64,000 bases of DNA from Stutzerimonas stutzeri (GCF_038561965.1 NZ_CP139348.1:4092001-4156000); one strand, 5' to 3'. Positions 31,607-40,867 are shown, numbered from the stretch's first letter. A program made the numbers and translations. Notes: generated from the sequence alone by a model not told the origin.

Positions 31607-33742
31607 GTGTCCAGACTCCTGTTTTCCGAACTCCCTGCCGACCAGGTTGCCCTGCTTGGCCATAGCCACGATCCGCTACTGGTCGTGCTCTCCTATCTGG
31701 TCGCCAGCGCTGCGGCCTTCACCGCCCTGGCACTGGCCAAACGGGTTAGCCGCAGTAGCAGCTCGCGCAGCCGTGAGCTGTGGCGCTGGGTCGGTGCGTT
31801 GGCACTAGGCGGCGGGATCTGGTCGATGCACTTCATCGGCATGCTGGCATTCAGCGCACCGCTGGATATCAGCTACGACCACGGCGTTACGGCTCTCTCA
31901 CTGCTGATCGCGGTTGCCGTCTCGTATGTGGTGATGCGCTTGCTCGGCCGCGACCGCCTCAGCGTACTGCAATACGCCCTGGCCGGAACTGCAGCTGGCA
32001 TCGGCATTGCGGCGATGCACTACACCGGCATGGCAGCGATGCGTTCGCTGGCCACGCTTTACTATGCGCCGCTGGCCTTTGGGGTCTCGGTGCTCATTGC
32101 CATCGGCGCGTCAATAGCTGCCCTGGTGCTGGGCTTTCACTTTCGCGCCAGCCAGAGCCGCCATCAACGCTGGCAGCAACTGCTCTGCAGCCTGGTGATG
32201 GGCGCCGCGATTGTTTCCATGCACTACACCGGCATGCATGCACTGACTCTGGCGGTCCCGGCTGACATGCTCGAACATGCCGCGCCCTTCGGCAGTCACG
32301 CCGGGCACGGCGCCCTCGCCTCGGCGATTGGCCTGGTGGCCCTGCTGGTAATCGTCACCGGCATCGCCGCAAGCTGGGCGGAGCAGCGCTTCAACGAGCA
32401 GCGCCAGGCGCTCGACCAGGCTGAGCATCAGCTCAACGCGATGACCCATTACGACCCGCTGACCAACCTGTTCAACGGCCGCGCCTTCACCGAGATGGTC
32501 ACCCAAGTACTGGCCGCGCGCGAGGAACGCCAAGCCCTTGCGGTGCTCGTGGTAGACCTGGACAACTTCAAGCGCATCAACGATAGCCTGGGCCACCGCA
32601 GCGGTGACCTGGCGCTGCAGCAGGCCGCCCATAGAATTCGTGCAGTACTCGGCCAGCACGACATGCTGGCGCGTTTTTCCGGTGATGAGTTCTGCGTCTT
32701 GACCCTCGGCCAGTGGGAGCATGCCCAGGCGCTGGCCAATCAGATCCTCGACCAGCTGCGCCCTCCCTTCACGCTCGGCGACACCCAGCTGCGCCTGACC
32801 GCCAGTATCGGCATCAGCCAGTATCCCGAAGACGGGCTGAACTTCGATGCATTGTTCCGCCACGCTGGCCTGGCAGTCGGCCAATGCAAAGCCAGTGGGC
32901 GCAACCGCAGCTTGCGCTTCAACCCCGCGCTGGAACTGCGTGCTCAGGAGGACCTATCGCTGGAACAGGACTTGCGCCGAGCGCTGAACGAAAACCTGCT
33001 AAGTGTGAACTATCAGCCAATCGTCGACGGCCGCAGTGGTGAACCGGTAAGCCTCGAAGCGTTGGTGCGCTGGCAGCATCCACAGCAAGGCTTTATCAGC
33101 CCGGAGCGTTTCGTCGGCCTGGCCGAACAGCACGGTTTCGTCGCTGAGCTCGATGCATGGGTAGCGCGCCGCGCCTGCGCCGATCTGGTCACCTTGCTTG
33201 CCGAGGGCCACGATCTGCGCGTAGCGGTCAACTGCTCGGCACTCAATCTATCCAACCCACATATGGCGGAGGTGGTCGCCCACATTCTCGAGCGCACCGG
33301 CCTCGACCCTGCGCGACTGACAGTGGAAGTCACCGAGAACGCCCTCATGAACAGTCTGGGCGCGGCGGTCCGCACGTTAGACGCGGTGCGCGAGCTCGGG
33401 GTGAAGGTATCCATCGATGACTTCGGCAGCGGCTATTCCTCGCTGGCATACCTGCGCAAGCTGCCGGTGGATACGCTCAAGATCGACCGTGCTTTCGTTC
33501 AGGAGATCGCCGAGCAGGCCAATGACCGCGCCATCACTGCGGCCATAATCGCGATGGCGCACAAGCTCGGCCTGAAGGTGGTGGCCGAAGGCGTGGAGGA
33601 AGAGGTGCAGCTGACGTACCTGCGCGAAAACGACTGCGACTTTATCCAAGGCTATTACTACAGCCGCCCGCTTCCGCTGTCAGCATTGCGTGAATGGCTC
33701 GCTGCTCGAACGGCGCTCACTGCGGCCGAGACAACCGCGTGA
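31607..33742 (+). CDS. MHYT-GGDEF-EAL membrane cyclic-di-GMP protein
   Basis: 711 residues from a GTG at 31607; the ribosome-binding site is weak. The N-terminal 250 residues are an MHYT sensor with seven predicted helices and MH(F/Y) motifs at 74 (MHFIGM), 137 (MHYTGM) and 205 (MHYTGM), proposed for the family to bind copper for sensing O2, CO or NO. A diguanylate cyclase domain follows with SGDEF at 358-362 in place of GGDEF. The phosphodiesterase domain has intact EAL at 484, and DFGSGYSSL and EGVE later. The EAL half looks fully catalytic; cyclase activity of an SGDEF site is possible but unproven. The 3' end overlaps the convergent yaiI gene by 26 bases. Confidence 0.93.
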   Translation: MSRLLFSELPADQVALLGHSHDPLLVVLSYLVASAAAFTALALAKRVSRSSSSRSRELWRWVGALALGGGIWSMHFIGMLAFSAPLDISYDHGVTALSLLIAVAVSYVVMRLLGRDRLSVLQYALAGTAAGIGIAAMHYTGMAAMRSLATLYYAPLAFGVSVLIAIGASIAALVLGFHFRASQSRHQRWQQLLCSLVMGAAIVSMHYTGMHALTLAVPADMLEHAAPFGSHAGHGALASAIGLVALLVIVTGIAASWAEQRFNEQRQALDQAEHQLNAMTHYDPLTNLFNGRAFTEMVTQVLAAREERQALAVLVVDLDNFKRINDSLGHRSGDLALQQAAHRIRAVLGQHDMLARFSGDEFCVLTLGQWEHAQALANQILDQLRPPFTLGDTQLRLTASIGISQYPEDGLNFDALFRHAGLAVGQCKASGRNRSLRFNPALELRAQEDLSLEQDLRRALNENLLSVNYQPIVDGRSGEPVSLEALVRWQHPQQGFISPERFVGLAEQHGFVAELDAWVARRACADLVTLLAEGHDLRVAVNCSALNLSNPHMAEVVAHILERTGLDPARLTVEVTENALMNSLGAAVRTLDAVRELGVKVSIDDFGSGYSSLAYLRKLPVDTLKIDRAFVQEIAEQANDRAITAAIIAMAHKLGLKVVAEGVEEEVQLTYLRENDCDFIQGYYYSRPLPLSALREWLAARTALTAAETTA

Positions 33743-34190
33743 GCAGGCGATCCAGGGCATTGGCGAAAGCCTGGCGATCACGCTCACTGTACGCTGCCTG
33801 ACCACCCCCCACCTGGCCCTGCTCGCGCAAATCGGTGAACAGATTGCGCACTGCAAGCCGCTCGCCCATGTTGCGCTCGTCGAACTCGCGACCGCGTGGG
33901 TCCAGCGCCGCGACACCCTTTTTCACCAGCCGATCGGCCAGCGGCACGTCACTGCAGATCACTAGATCGCCGGGCTCGGCATGCTCGACCAGGTAGTCGT
34001 CGGCCGCATCCGGACCGCTCGGCACCACGATCAGTCGCACGCAAGCGAAGGCTGGTTTGACCTGGCTCTGCCCGGCGACCAGCAGCACCTCGAGTTTGCG
34101 CTTGAGGGCGAACTTGATCACCTGATCCTTCGCCGCGCGCGGGCAGGCATCGGCATCGATCCACATGCGCATGGAGTTTGCCTCGCTCAT
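33717..34190 (-). CDS. yaiI: UPF0178 (YaiI/YqxD) family protein, DUF188
   Basis: 157 residues. The conserved N-terminal MWIDADACP, the VPSGPDAADDYLVE segment and VICSDVPLADRLV give a PIN-like fold. Function is not established in the family; a nuclease role has been suggested from the fold only. Its start overlaps the stop of the LysE-type gene by four bases, and its 3' end overlaps the opposing c-di-GMP gene. Confidence 0.92.
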   Translation of the reverse strand: MSEANSMRMWIDADACPRAAKDQVIKFALKRKLEVLLVAGQSQVKPAFACVRLIVVPSGPDAADDYLVEHAEPGDLVICSDVPLADRLVKKGVAALDPRGREFDERNMGERLAVRNLFTDLREQGQVGGGQAAYSERDRQAFANALDRLLTRLSRPQ

Positions 34191-34819
34191 ACGACCGCTC
34201 GCCGTACCGTTGCCAGCAGCGCCGCCGCACCGGCAAATGCCGCGGCAAAACTGCGATTGATCAGCCGCTGCTGACGCGGCGTGCGCAACAACCGCAGCAC
34301 TTTCGCCGCCAGCCCGGTGTAGCCAGCCATGACGATCAGATCGACCACCACCATGGTTGCGGCCATCTCGCTGTACTGCAGCAGCAACGGCCGCTGCGGG
34401 TCGAGGAACTGCGGCAGGACCGCTAGGATGAAGACGATTGCCTTGGGGTTGCTGGCATTGACCACGAACCCGCGCAGCACCAGGCTCAGCGGCCTGCCGA
34501 TGGGCCGCGGCGCGGCGGAATCATCCAGAGCCTGCGGTTGCGCCTGCCACTGCTTCCAGGCCAGCCACAACAGATAGCCGACACCGAACCACTTGATGAG
34601 ACCGAACGCCAGTTCCGAGGTGGCCAGCACGGCGCCGACGCCCGCGGCGACCACAGCGATCTGCAGCACCAACGCCAGCTGCAGACCGATAGCATTCCAA
34701 TAGCCGCGCCAGAATCCGTACTGCAACCCGCAGGACATCGATGCGATGGCACCGGCGCCCGGCGACAGGCTGATCACCCAACAGGCGACGAAGAAAGCGA
34801 GCCAGGTTTCCAGTGACAT
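34187..34819 (-). CDS. LysE/RhtB-family amino acid exporter
   Basis: 210 residues with about six hydrophobic segments. It has the family N-terminal motif (FVACWVISLSPGAGAIASMSCGLQYG), the loop GYLLWLAWKQW and NASNPKAIVFILAVLPQFLDP. Relatives export homoserine, homoserine lactone, threonine or other amino acids; the substrate is unknown here. Translationally coupled to yaiI. Confidence 0.9.
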   Translation of the reverse strand: MSLETWLAFFVACWVISLSPGAGAIASMSCGLQYGFWRGYWNAIGLQLALVLQIAVVAAGVGAVLATSELAFGLIKWFGVGYLLWLAWKQWQAQPQALDDSAAPRPIGRPLSLVLRGFVVNASNPKAIVFILAVLPQFLDPQRPLLLQYSEMAATMVVVDLIVMAGYTGLAAKVLRLLRTPRQQRLINRSFAAAFAGAAALLATVRRAVV

Positions 34820-34867
34820 GTGTGTCCCCTCCGTTCAGCGGTTGCGCCGGTCGCCCGGCGCTTCGAT

Positions 34868-35629
34868 TCAGTCCGGCAAGCCCTTACCCAGCTTCACCGG
34901 TGCCTTGAGCTTGCGCTTCATGGCCTTGCGCATGCGAATGTTCAGCGCCTCGACGCCCAGCGAGAACGCCATGGCGAAATAGACGTAGCCCTTCGGTACA
35001 TGCACGTCGAAGGCCTCGGCGATAAGCAGCGTACCGACGACGATCAGGAACGACAGCGCGAGAATCTTCAGCGTCGGGTGCTTGTCGATGAAGTCGCTGA
35101 TGGTGCCGGCTGCCAGCATCATCACCAATACCGCAATGACGATCGCCGCAACCATCACCGGGACGTTTTGCACCAGGCCGACCGCCGTGATAACCGAGTC
35201 GAGCGAGAAAATGATGTCGATCACCGCGATCTGCAGAATGATGCCCATGAAACCGGCCTTCACCGCGCCGCCGCCCGCAGTGCCCTGCTCTTCCTCACCC
35301 TCGACGCTGTGCCAGATTTCCAGGGTGCTCTTGAACAGCAGGAACAGGCCGCCGAAGAACAGGATCAGGTCACGCCCGGAGACACCTTCGCCCAGAACCG
35401 TGAACAGGTCGTTGGTCAGGCGCATCACCCAGGCAATGGACAGCAGCAGCAGGATTCGCGTGCCCATAGCCAGCGCCAAACCAAAGAAGCGCGCCTTGGG
35501 CTGCTGTTCCTTTGGCAGTCGGCCGACCAGAATCGAGATGAAAATGATGTTGTCGATGCCGAGGACGATTTCCAGGGCGGTCAGGGTCAGAAAAGCGACC
35601 CAGATTTCAGGGTTGCTGAGCCATTCCAT
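34868..35629 (-). CDS. TerC-family integral membrane protein
   Basis: 253 residues with seven hydrophobic helices. It opens with LTALEIVLGIDNIIFISIL and contains VIDIIFSLDSVITAVG; the conserved Asp residues in these paired motifs mark the TerC/YgdQ/Alx group. The family is linked to metal (manganese) efflux and tellurite resistance. No ter operon surrounds it, so this is the housekeeping type. It lies eight bases after the MscS gene stop on the same strand. Confidence 0.9.
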   Translation of the reverse strand: MEWLSNPEIWVAFLTLTALEIVLGIDNIIFISILVGRLPKEQQPKARFFGLALAMGTRILLLLSIAWVMRLTNDLFTVLGEGVSGRDLILFFGGLFLLFKSTLEIWHSVEGEEEQGTAGGGAVKAGFMGIILQIAVIDIIFSLDSVITAVGLVQNVPVMVAAIVIAVLVMMLAAGTISDFIDKHPTLKILALSFLIVVGTLLIAEAFDVHVPKGYVYFAMAFSLGVEALNIRMRKAMKRKLKAPVKLGKGLPD

Positions 35630-35637
35630 GAAGGTTG

Positions 35638-36219
35638 TTACTCGTTGGCGTTACGGTTGTAGAGCTGAACTTCGGCGCCACGCCAGCGGCGCACGGCCTT
35701 CTGGAAAAACAGGCTGTTGGGCACCTGTACGATGGCGCCGGTGCCGGCTTCGGCCACCTCTTCCAGAGTGGTGTAGACCAGATTGATGTCGATTACCCGG
35801 CCTTTGACGATCGGCTTGTCGAATGCCTCGACGATTTCCACCACGTCGCCCAGACGAAACGGCCCGACCGTCAGAATCAGCACCGCGCAGAGCAGATTGG
35901 AGAGCACACTCCAGATCGCGAAGAAGGCGACCGCCGCCACGGCCACGAACCCGGAAATGGCTGTCCATAGCACCGTGGCAGAAACGCCGAAGCGCTCCAG
36001 CACCATGATCAGCGCGCCACCGATGATGAACCAGCGGATGCCGCCGCGAACCGGGATCAGCAACTCCGGCGGCAATGGATAGCGCGACGACAGCCGAGTC
36101 AGGCCGCGGGCGACCACCCGTTGCAGCACATAGGCCACCAGCAGGATCAGTAACACCTGCAGGCCCAGCATCCACTGCAACCGCCACTCTTCGACCAAGC
36201 TCAGCCAGGGTTCGCTCAT
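35638..36219 (-). CDS. small MscS-family mechanosensitive channel
   Basis: 193 residues. There are three N-terminal helices; the pore helix region (SATVLWTAISGFVAVAAVAFFAIWSVLSN) leads into the beta domain (GPFRLGDVVEIV, VVDINLVYTTL-like segment, VPNSLFFQKAV). It stops early and lacks most of the MscS C-terminal alpha/beta domain, as short family members do. Role in osmotic pressure release is inferred. Its start overlaps the yheS stop by four bases. Confidence 0.88.
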   Translation of the reverse strand: MSEPWLSLVEEWRLQWMLGLQVLLILLVAYVLQRVVARGLTRLSSRYPLPPELLIPVRGGIRWFIIGGALIMVLERFGVSATVLWTAISGFVAVAAVAFFAIWSVLSNLLCAVLILTVGPFRLGDVVEIVEAFDKPIVKGRVIDINLVYTTLEEVAEAGTGAIVQVPNSLFFQKAVRRWRGAEVQLYNRNANE

Positions 36220-38126
36220 GCGCTGGCCTCCAGTTGTGCCTGCAGGCTCTCCAGCATTTCCAGCGCCTCCAACCAGGCTTCCTCCAGCTCGCCTTCGCGA
36301 ACCTTCAGCTCAGCCTGTTTGGCCAGCAGCTCACGCAACTCGTCTTTGCGAGCAGATTCATAAAGCGCACCGTCGCCCAACTGCGTCTCGAGCGTGGCCA
36401 GCTTTTCATGCACCGTCGCCAGATCCTTCTCCAACTTGTCCGCTTGGCGCTTATGCGGGGCCAGCTGCTGACGCAGGGCCGCCGCCGCCTGGCGCTGGGC
36501 GCGCTTGTCGGTTTTGTCCGCCGCGGGTTCGCCATTGGCAACCGGTTGCTGGCGCGCACGGTAGTCCACCAACCAGCGCGCGTAGTCCTCCAGATCGCCG
36601 TCGAAATTCTGCACCTGGCCGTCAGCCACCAGCAGAAACTCGTCGGTGGTGCTCTTGAGCAGGTGCCGGTCGTGGGAAACCACTAGCACTGCGCCTTCGA
36701 AATCTTGCAGGGCCAAGGTCAGCGCAAGGCGCATTTCCAGATCGAGGTGGTTGGTCGGCTCATCGAGCAGCAACAGATTCGGCTTACCCCAGGCGATCAG
36801 CGCCAACGCCAGGCGCGCCTTCTCGCCACCGGAGAAATTCAACACCGGTTCATCGCAGCGCGGGCCACGAAAGTCGAAGCCACCGAGAAAATCACGCAAC
36901 GTCTGCTCACGCTCAGCAGGCGCAATGCGCTGCAGGTGCAGCAAGGGGCTGGCCTTGGGATCGAGCGAATCCAGCTGATGCTGAGCGAAGTAGCCTACAG
37001 CCAGATTCTCGCCACGCTGCAAGCGGCCGCCCAGCGGAGCGAGTTCAGCTGCGAGTGTCTTGATCAGCGTCGATTTGCCCGCCCCGTTCGGTCCCAGCAG
37101 GCCGATACGCGCACCCGGCACCAGCTGCAGTTTGACCTTCTCCAGCACGACCTTTTCGCCGTAACCGAGGCGCCCTTCGGCGAGATCCAGCAACGGACTG
37201 GAAACCTTGTCCGCTTCGCGAAAGCAGAAATCGAAAGGTGAATCCACATGCGCCGGCGCCAGTTCCTCAAGGCGTTCCAGCGCCTTGATCCGACTCTGGG
37301 CCTGGCGTGCCTTGGTTGCCTGGGCCTTGAAGCGGCGGATGTAGTTTTCCATGTGCGCGCGCTGCGCCTGCTGCTTCTCGAAGGCCTGCTGTTGCTGCGC
37401 AAGGCGCTCGGCACGGGTGCGCTCGAATGCCGAGTAGCCGCCACGGTATAGCGTCAGCTTGCGCTGTTCGAGGTGGATGACGTGATCGACCACCGCATCA
37501 AGGAAGTCGCGGTCATGGGAAATCAGCAGCAACGTGCCGGGATAACCCTTGAGCCAATCCTCCAGCCAGAGAATCGCATCGAGATCGAGGTGGTTGGTCG
37601 GCTCGTCCAGCAGCAATAGATCGGACGGACACATAAGGGCCTGCGCGAGGTTGAGACGCATGCGCCAGCCGCCGGAGAAGCTGCTGACCGGCAGCGTCAT
37701 CTGCTCGTTGGCAAAACCCAGCCCGGCGAGCAGCTTGCGTGCGCGCGCGTCGGCGCTGTATCCGTCGACGTTGTCCAGCTCGGTGTGCAGGCGCGCCAGG
37801 GCATTGCCGTCGTGTGCCTGCTCGGCGGCAACAAGCTCGCGCTGGATGCGGCGCAGCTCGACGTCGCCATCAAGGACGTAATCCACCGCCAGGCGGTCGA
37901 GCGTATCGATCTCCTGGCGCATGTGCGCGATGCGCCAGTCCGGCGGCAACTGGCAATCGCCGCCATCGGGCACCATTTCACCGCGCAGCAATGCGAAGAG
38001 GGTAGATTTGCCGGCGCCATTGGCGCCGATCAGGCCGGCCTTCTGGCCGGGGTGCAGGGTCAGCTCGGCGCCTTCCAGCAAACGCTGGGGGCCACGCTGT
38101 AGAGTGAGATTCTGAAGTCGGATCAT
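36216..38126 (-). CDS. yheS: ABC-F ribosome-associated ATPase YheS
   Basis: 636 residues, the same length class as E. coli YheS. Two ATP-binding cassettes have Walker A GANGAGKST and GPNGAGKST, signatures FSGGWRMRLNLAQAL and FSGGEKARLALALI, and Walker B LLLLDEPTNHLDLDAI and LLLLDEPTNHLDLEMR. The linker between them is the ABC-F P-site tRNA-interaction motif region (AHMENYIRRFKAQATKARQAQSR). A C-terminal coiled coil spans about 540-636. Such factors bind the ribosomal E site and relieve stalled peptide synthesis. It has no membrane segments. Confidence 0.94.
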   Translation of the reverse strand: MIRLQNLTLQRGPQRLLEGAELTLHPGQKAGLIGANGAGKSTLFALLRGEMVPDGGDCQLPPDWRIAHMRQEIDTLDRLAVDYVLDGDVELRRIQRELVAAEQAHDGNALARLHTELDNVDGYSADARARKLLAGLGFANEQMTLPVSSFSGGWRMRLNLAQALMCPSDLLLLDEPTNHLDLDAILWLEDWLKGYPGTLLLISHDRDFLDAVVDHVIHLEQRKLTLYRGGYSAFERTRAERLAQQQQAFEKQQAQRAHMENYIRRFKAQATKARQAQSRIKALERLEELAPAHVDSPFDFCFREADKVSSPLLDLAEGRLGYGEKVVLEKVKLQLVPGARIGLLGPNGAGKSTLIKTLAAELAPLGGRLQRGENLAVGYFAQHQLDSLDPKASPLLHLQRIAPAEREQTLRDFLGGFDFRGPRCDEPVLNFSGGEKARLALALIAWGKPNLLLLDEPTNHLDLEMRLALTLALQDFEGAVLVVSHDRHLLKSTTDEFLLVADGQVQNFDGDLEDYARWLVDYRARQQPVANGEPAADKTDKRAQRQAAAALRQQLAPHKRQADKLEKDLATVHEKLATLETQLGDGALYESARKDELRELLAKQAELKVREGELEEAWLEALEMLESLQAQLEASA

Positions 38127-38195
38127 AATGCCGGCGAGTTTATCAGTTCGCCCGGAAAGCCAGCTGGGCTACCCGCAAAAAAAGGCGCACCGCTA

Positions 38196-38672
38196 ATGCC
38201 TGACCTGAACCTCTGGAATTTCGCTCTGCGTTGCTACGCACAACCCGGTGTCGAGAGCGCCTGCCTGGAACTGCAAAGCCAGGGCGCAGACGTCTGCGTG
38301 CTGCTTTGCGCTGCGTGGCTGGAGGCACGAAGGGTGGCCTGCAACGAAGATCGGCTGCACGCACTGAGGGAAATTGCCGCGCCCTGGCAGCAGGATGTAA
38401 TCGAGCCGTTGCGAGCACTGCGCCAGGCATGGCGCCCGCTGGCCCAGAACGATGATGCTCTGCGCGAATTGCGCGAGACGCTGAAGACACTGGAATTGCA
38501 AGCCGAGCGCCGCCTGCTGGCGCGGCTACAGGCAACGAGCGGTGCATGGGTTGAGTCTTCCGAATCCAACGCCTGGCTGAACGCCCTAGCGCCGTCCTGC
38601 CATTGCCGCGCAGGGCTGGAGACCCTGCGCGGTGCGGCGTATCGGATTCAGCTGGAGCTGGACGGCTTTTGA
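38196..38672 (+). CDS. TIGR02444 family protein (DUF2390)
   Basis: 158 residues. It starts MPDLNLWNFALRCYAQPGVE and has LQSQGADVCVLLCAAWL, the family pattern. It is all-helical, with no signal or catalytic motif. Function is unknown. It diverges from yheS and its last 25 bases overlap the 3' end of algP on the other strand. Confidence 0.85.
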   Translation: MPDLNLWNFALRCYAQPGVESACLELQSQGADVCVLLCAAWLEARRVACNEDRLHALREIAAPWQQDVIEPLRALRQAWRPLAQNDDALRELRETLKTLELQAERRLLARLQATSGAWVESSESNAWLNALAPSCHCRAGLETLRGAAYRIQLELDGF

Positions 38673-39457
38673 GCGCTGCTGGCGGCTGGCTTGCGCGAGG
38701 TTGGCTTTTTCGCGGCGGGCTTGGTGGCGGCAGGCTTAGCCGATGTTTGGGCGGCGGGCGCTGCATTCCCGGCAGGCTGCGGAGCGGCAGCCGGCTTGCT
38801 CGCAGATGGCCGAGTACGCGCTGGCGCCTTGCCTGTGGCCGGGCGTGTCGTCGCAGGCTTGGAAGCAGCAGGACTGCCCGATGTCTTCGCTGGCGTTTTG
38901 GCTGGAGCTTTAGCCGCCGGCTTTGCCGGTGCTTTGGTGGCTTGAGTTCTGGCGGATGTAGCAGTGACCTTCGCCGCAGCCGGAGCAGTCTTGCTGGCCG
39001 GCTTGCGCGGGGCCTGCCGAGGCGCTGCAGCTGTGGGGGTCGCGGAGGTCGATTGCTGACGGCTCAGTAGCTGCTTGTCCACAGCATCGGCAACCTGCCG
39101 GATGCCTTGTGCCAGTTTCAGGCTCTGCTCAGCATCGCGCTTGAGCTCGGCAAGATAGGTCAGCGTTTCGCTCTGGCGGTTCTGCAAGAGTGCGAGGGAA
39201 TCTTCGAGTTCGGTGAGCCGTGTGCGCGCTTTGGTCTGCGCCTTGGCCTTGCCAGCATTACCCGCTTCGTCGAGCTTGGCGCGGGCCTTGGTCAGTTTTT
39301 CCTGTGCTTTGCCACGCTGCTTCTGCAGCTTGGCGAGGACGCTTTCGGCATCCTTGATTGCCTGACTACAAGCCATGTCCAAATGCTCGACGAGACTGTG
39401 CGAAAGCTGTTGCAGCAGATGCAGCGGCGTAGTGACCGACTTTTTCTTCGCGGGCAT
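38648..39457 (-). CDS. algP: alginate regulatory protein AlgP (histone H1-like)
   Basis: 269 residues from MPAKKKSVTTPLHLLQQLSHS, with CAGGAGG upstream of the ATG at 39457. Residues 1-130 are a conserved coiled-coil domain; the rest is a Lys/Pro/Ala/Thr-rich tail with KPAA-like units resembling histone H1. In P. aeruginosa AlgP (AlgR3) is linked to algD control. The tail here is irregular and rich in Thr/Ser, unlike the regular KPAA array of P. aeruginosa. It sits next to algQ as expected. Confidence 0.9.
   Translation of the reverse strand: MPAKKKSVTTPLHLLQQLSHSLVEHLDMACSQAIKDAESVLAKLQKQRGKAQEKLTKARAKLDEAGNAGKAKAQTKARTRLTELEDSLALLQNRQSETLTYLAELKRDAEQSLKLAQGIRQVADAVDKQLLSRQQSTSATPTAAAPRQAPRKPASKTAPAAAKVTATSARTQATKAPAKPAAKAPAKTPAKTSGSPAASKPATTRPATGKAPARTRPSASKPAAAPQPAGNAAPAAQTSAKPAATKPAAKKPTSRKPAASSAQKPSSSS
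38660..39060. repeat. degenerate Lys-Pro-Ala-Ala tail region of algP
   Basis: The DNA is a run of imperfect short repeats (AAGCCGGC, GCCAAAGCTCC and similar, minus strand) encoding KPAA, APAK and KPAS units. The copies are too diverged for a fixed unit. Confidence 0.7.
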
Positions 39458-39559
39458 GAAGGTGCCTCCTGGCAGGAACGATGCAGCCATACTAGACGGC
39501 CTGCAAGGTGGCCGCCAGAGGCCAGAAAGCGCCGCACCTGTCAGCGCTTGGCTCGATGC

Positions 39560-40027
39560 TCAGGCCGGCGTAGCGGCTTGCTTGTGCGCGGTATGCAGCA
39601 CTTCGATCAGGCAGTCTTCCAACTCGAAACGCTCATGCAGCAGCTGGCCAAGCTTCTTCAGCTCATCGGCCAGGCCCGGGCTGCCCAGGCAGTCGCCCTT
39701 GTCGCAGCGATCATTGAAGCCCAGCGCGACCTGAGTGATGGTTTCGATACGCGGATAGATTTGCTTGGCAAGCTCGATGGCTCGCGCATCGCCGAAGGCT
39801 TCAGCCTCGGCGAGCAACTGTTCGTAGATTTCAAAGTGGCCAGCCGAGACATAGTCGACCAGGTATTCACAAAACTGCTGCAGGCCCTGGCGAGCGGCGG
39901 CATCGTCGCGCTCGGCATGCAGCCCATCGTACGCGTTGATCAGTGCGTGGCGCTCGTGCAGCCAACGGTCGATCAGCAGATGTACACCACCCCAGCGTTC
40001 CTGGGCATTCCGACAGCTCTCGAGCAT
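39560..40027 (-). CDS. algQ: anti-sigma70 regulator AlgQ (Rsd family)
   Basis: 155 residues. It starts [23 protein letters not shown], the Rsd/AlgQ signature, with GAGG ahead of the ATG. AlgQ binds region 4 of the housekeeping sigma factor and shifts RNA polymerase to alternative sigmas. In Pseudomonas it affects alginate, siderophore and nucleotide-kinase control. It is followed by algP on the same strand after about 100 bases. Confidence 0.95.
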   Translation of the reverse strand: MLESCRNAQERWGGVHLLIDRWLHERHALINAYDGLHAERDDAAARQGLQQFCEYLVDYVSAGHFEIYEQLLAEAEAFGDARAIELAKQIYPRIETITQVALGFNDRCDKGDCLGSPGLADELKKLGQLLHERFELEDCLIEVLHTAHKQAATPA

Positions 40028-40289
40028 GATGACCTCACTTCCCTAATCGATGATGCTTGTACGCCATTCCGAGACGGTTTTTTGTCTTTCGGTATCGGCC
40101 TTGGGTGAGTGGCGGCAGCGAATGGCAGGAATCCGTCACCGCACGAGCAGACTATGCCGCGCCGCCCGATGCATCAAGCAAAAAGCCGACGAATCTTGCG
40201 GGTGTGCAGCAGCGCCGACGGCGCTGCACGTCCATGAGAAGACCGTACAAACGCAACGGGAGTTCGACGCGAAAAGCTAAAAGAAGCCG
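40028..40289. other. intergenic region between dsbB and algQ
   Basis: 262 bases that must hold the algQ promoter and the end of dsbB transcription. An eight-base stem GCAGCGCC/GGCGCTGC lies at 40209-40227 without a T-run. No gene-like frame or convincing promoter was recognised. Confidence 0.4.
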
Positions 40290-40781
40290 TCAATCGCGGC
40301 GCAGCAATTGCCACAGGCAGACGCCGGCCATGCCGATAAAGCCCAGCAGGCTCCACTCGGGAATGCTCATGCCGAGCATCGTCCAGCTCACTTCGGCGCA
40401 CTCGGCGGTACCGTGTAGCACCAGGCGCGCAATCTCCTGGAACGGCAGCGCCTCCATCATGTACTCCAGGCTTGGCAGGCAGCTCGGCAGCTGATCAGCC
40501 GGCACGCTCTGCAGCCATATCTGGCGAATCGCCGTGGCGGCACCGGCCAGCACGAACAACAGGGCGAAGCCTGAATAGACGCGACGACCTGTCTTCGCCG
40601 GCCCGTGAACCGCCGCCGCCAGGCAGATCAAGCCGAAACCGATGACGCAGATACGCTGGACGATACACAGAGGACAGGGCACGAGGCCCATCACGTGCTC
40701 CATGTAGAGCGCAATGGCGATCAGCAGGGCGCTACCCGCGAAGGCAACGACGAACAGGGAACGAGGGCTGGCCAGGCGCAT
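40290..40781 (-). CDS. dsbB: disulfide bond formation protein B (DsbH-type by position)
   Basis: 163 residues, four transmembrane helices. The first periplasmic loop has the redox pair CPLC (Cys36/Cys39). A second Cys pair lies in the second loop (PSCLPS and AECAEVSW). It reoxidises DsbA and passes electrons to quinone. Placement next to algQ matches the P. aeruginosa paralogue called dsbH. Whether a second DsbB exists elsewhere in the genome cannot be seen. Confidence 0.93.
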   Translation of the reverse strand: MRLASPRSLFVVAFAGSALLIAIALYMEHVMGLVPCPLCIVQRICVIGFGLICLAAAVHGPAKTGRRVYSGFALLFVLAGAATAIRQIWLQSVPADQLPSCLPSLEYMMEALPFQEIARLVLHGTAECAEVSWTMLGMSIPEWSLLGFIGMAGVCLWQLLRRD

Positions 40782-40867
40782 GATGGCTCCACTAGCTGGA
40801 AAAGTTCGCTACGGTAGTGGAAACGCCGACAGCCTTACAAGCGGCGAGAAAGCCGCACCGGCGCGTC

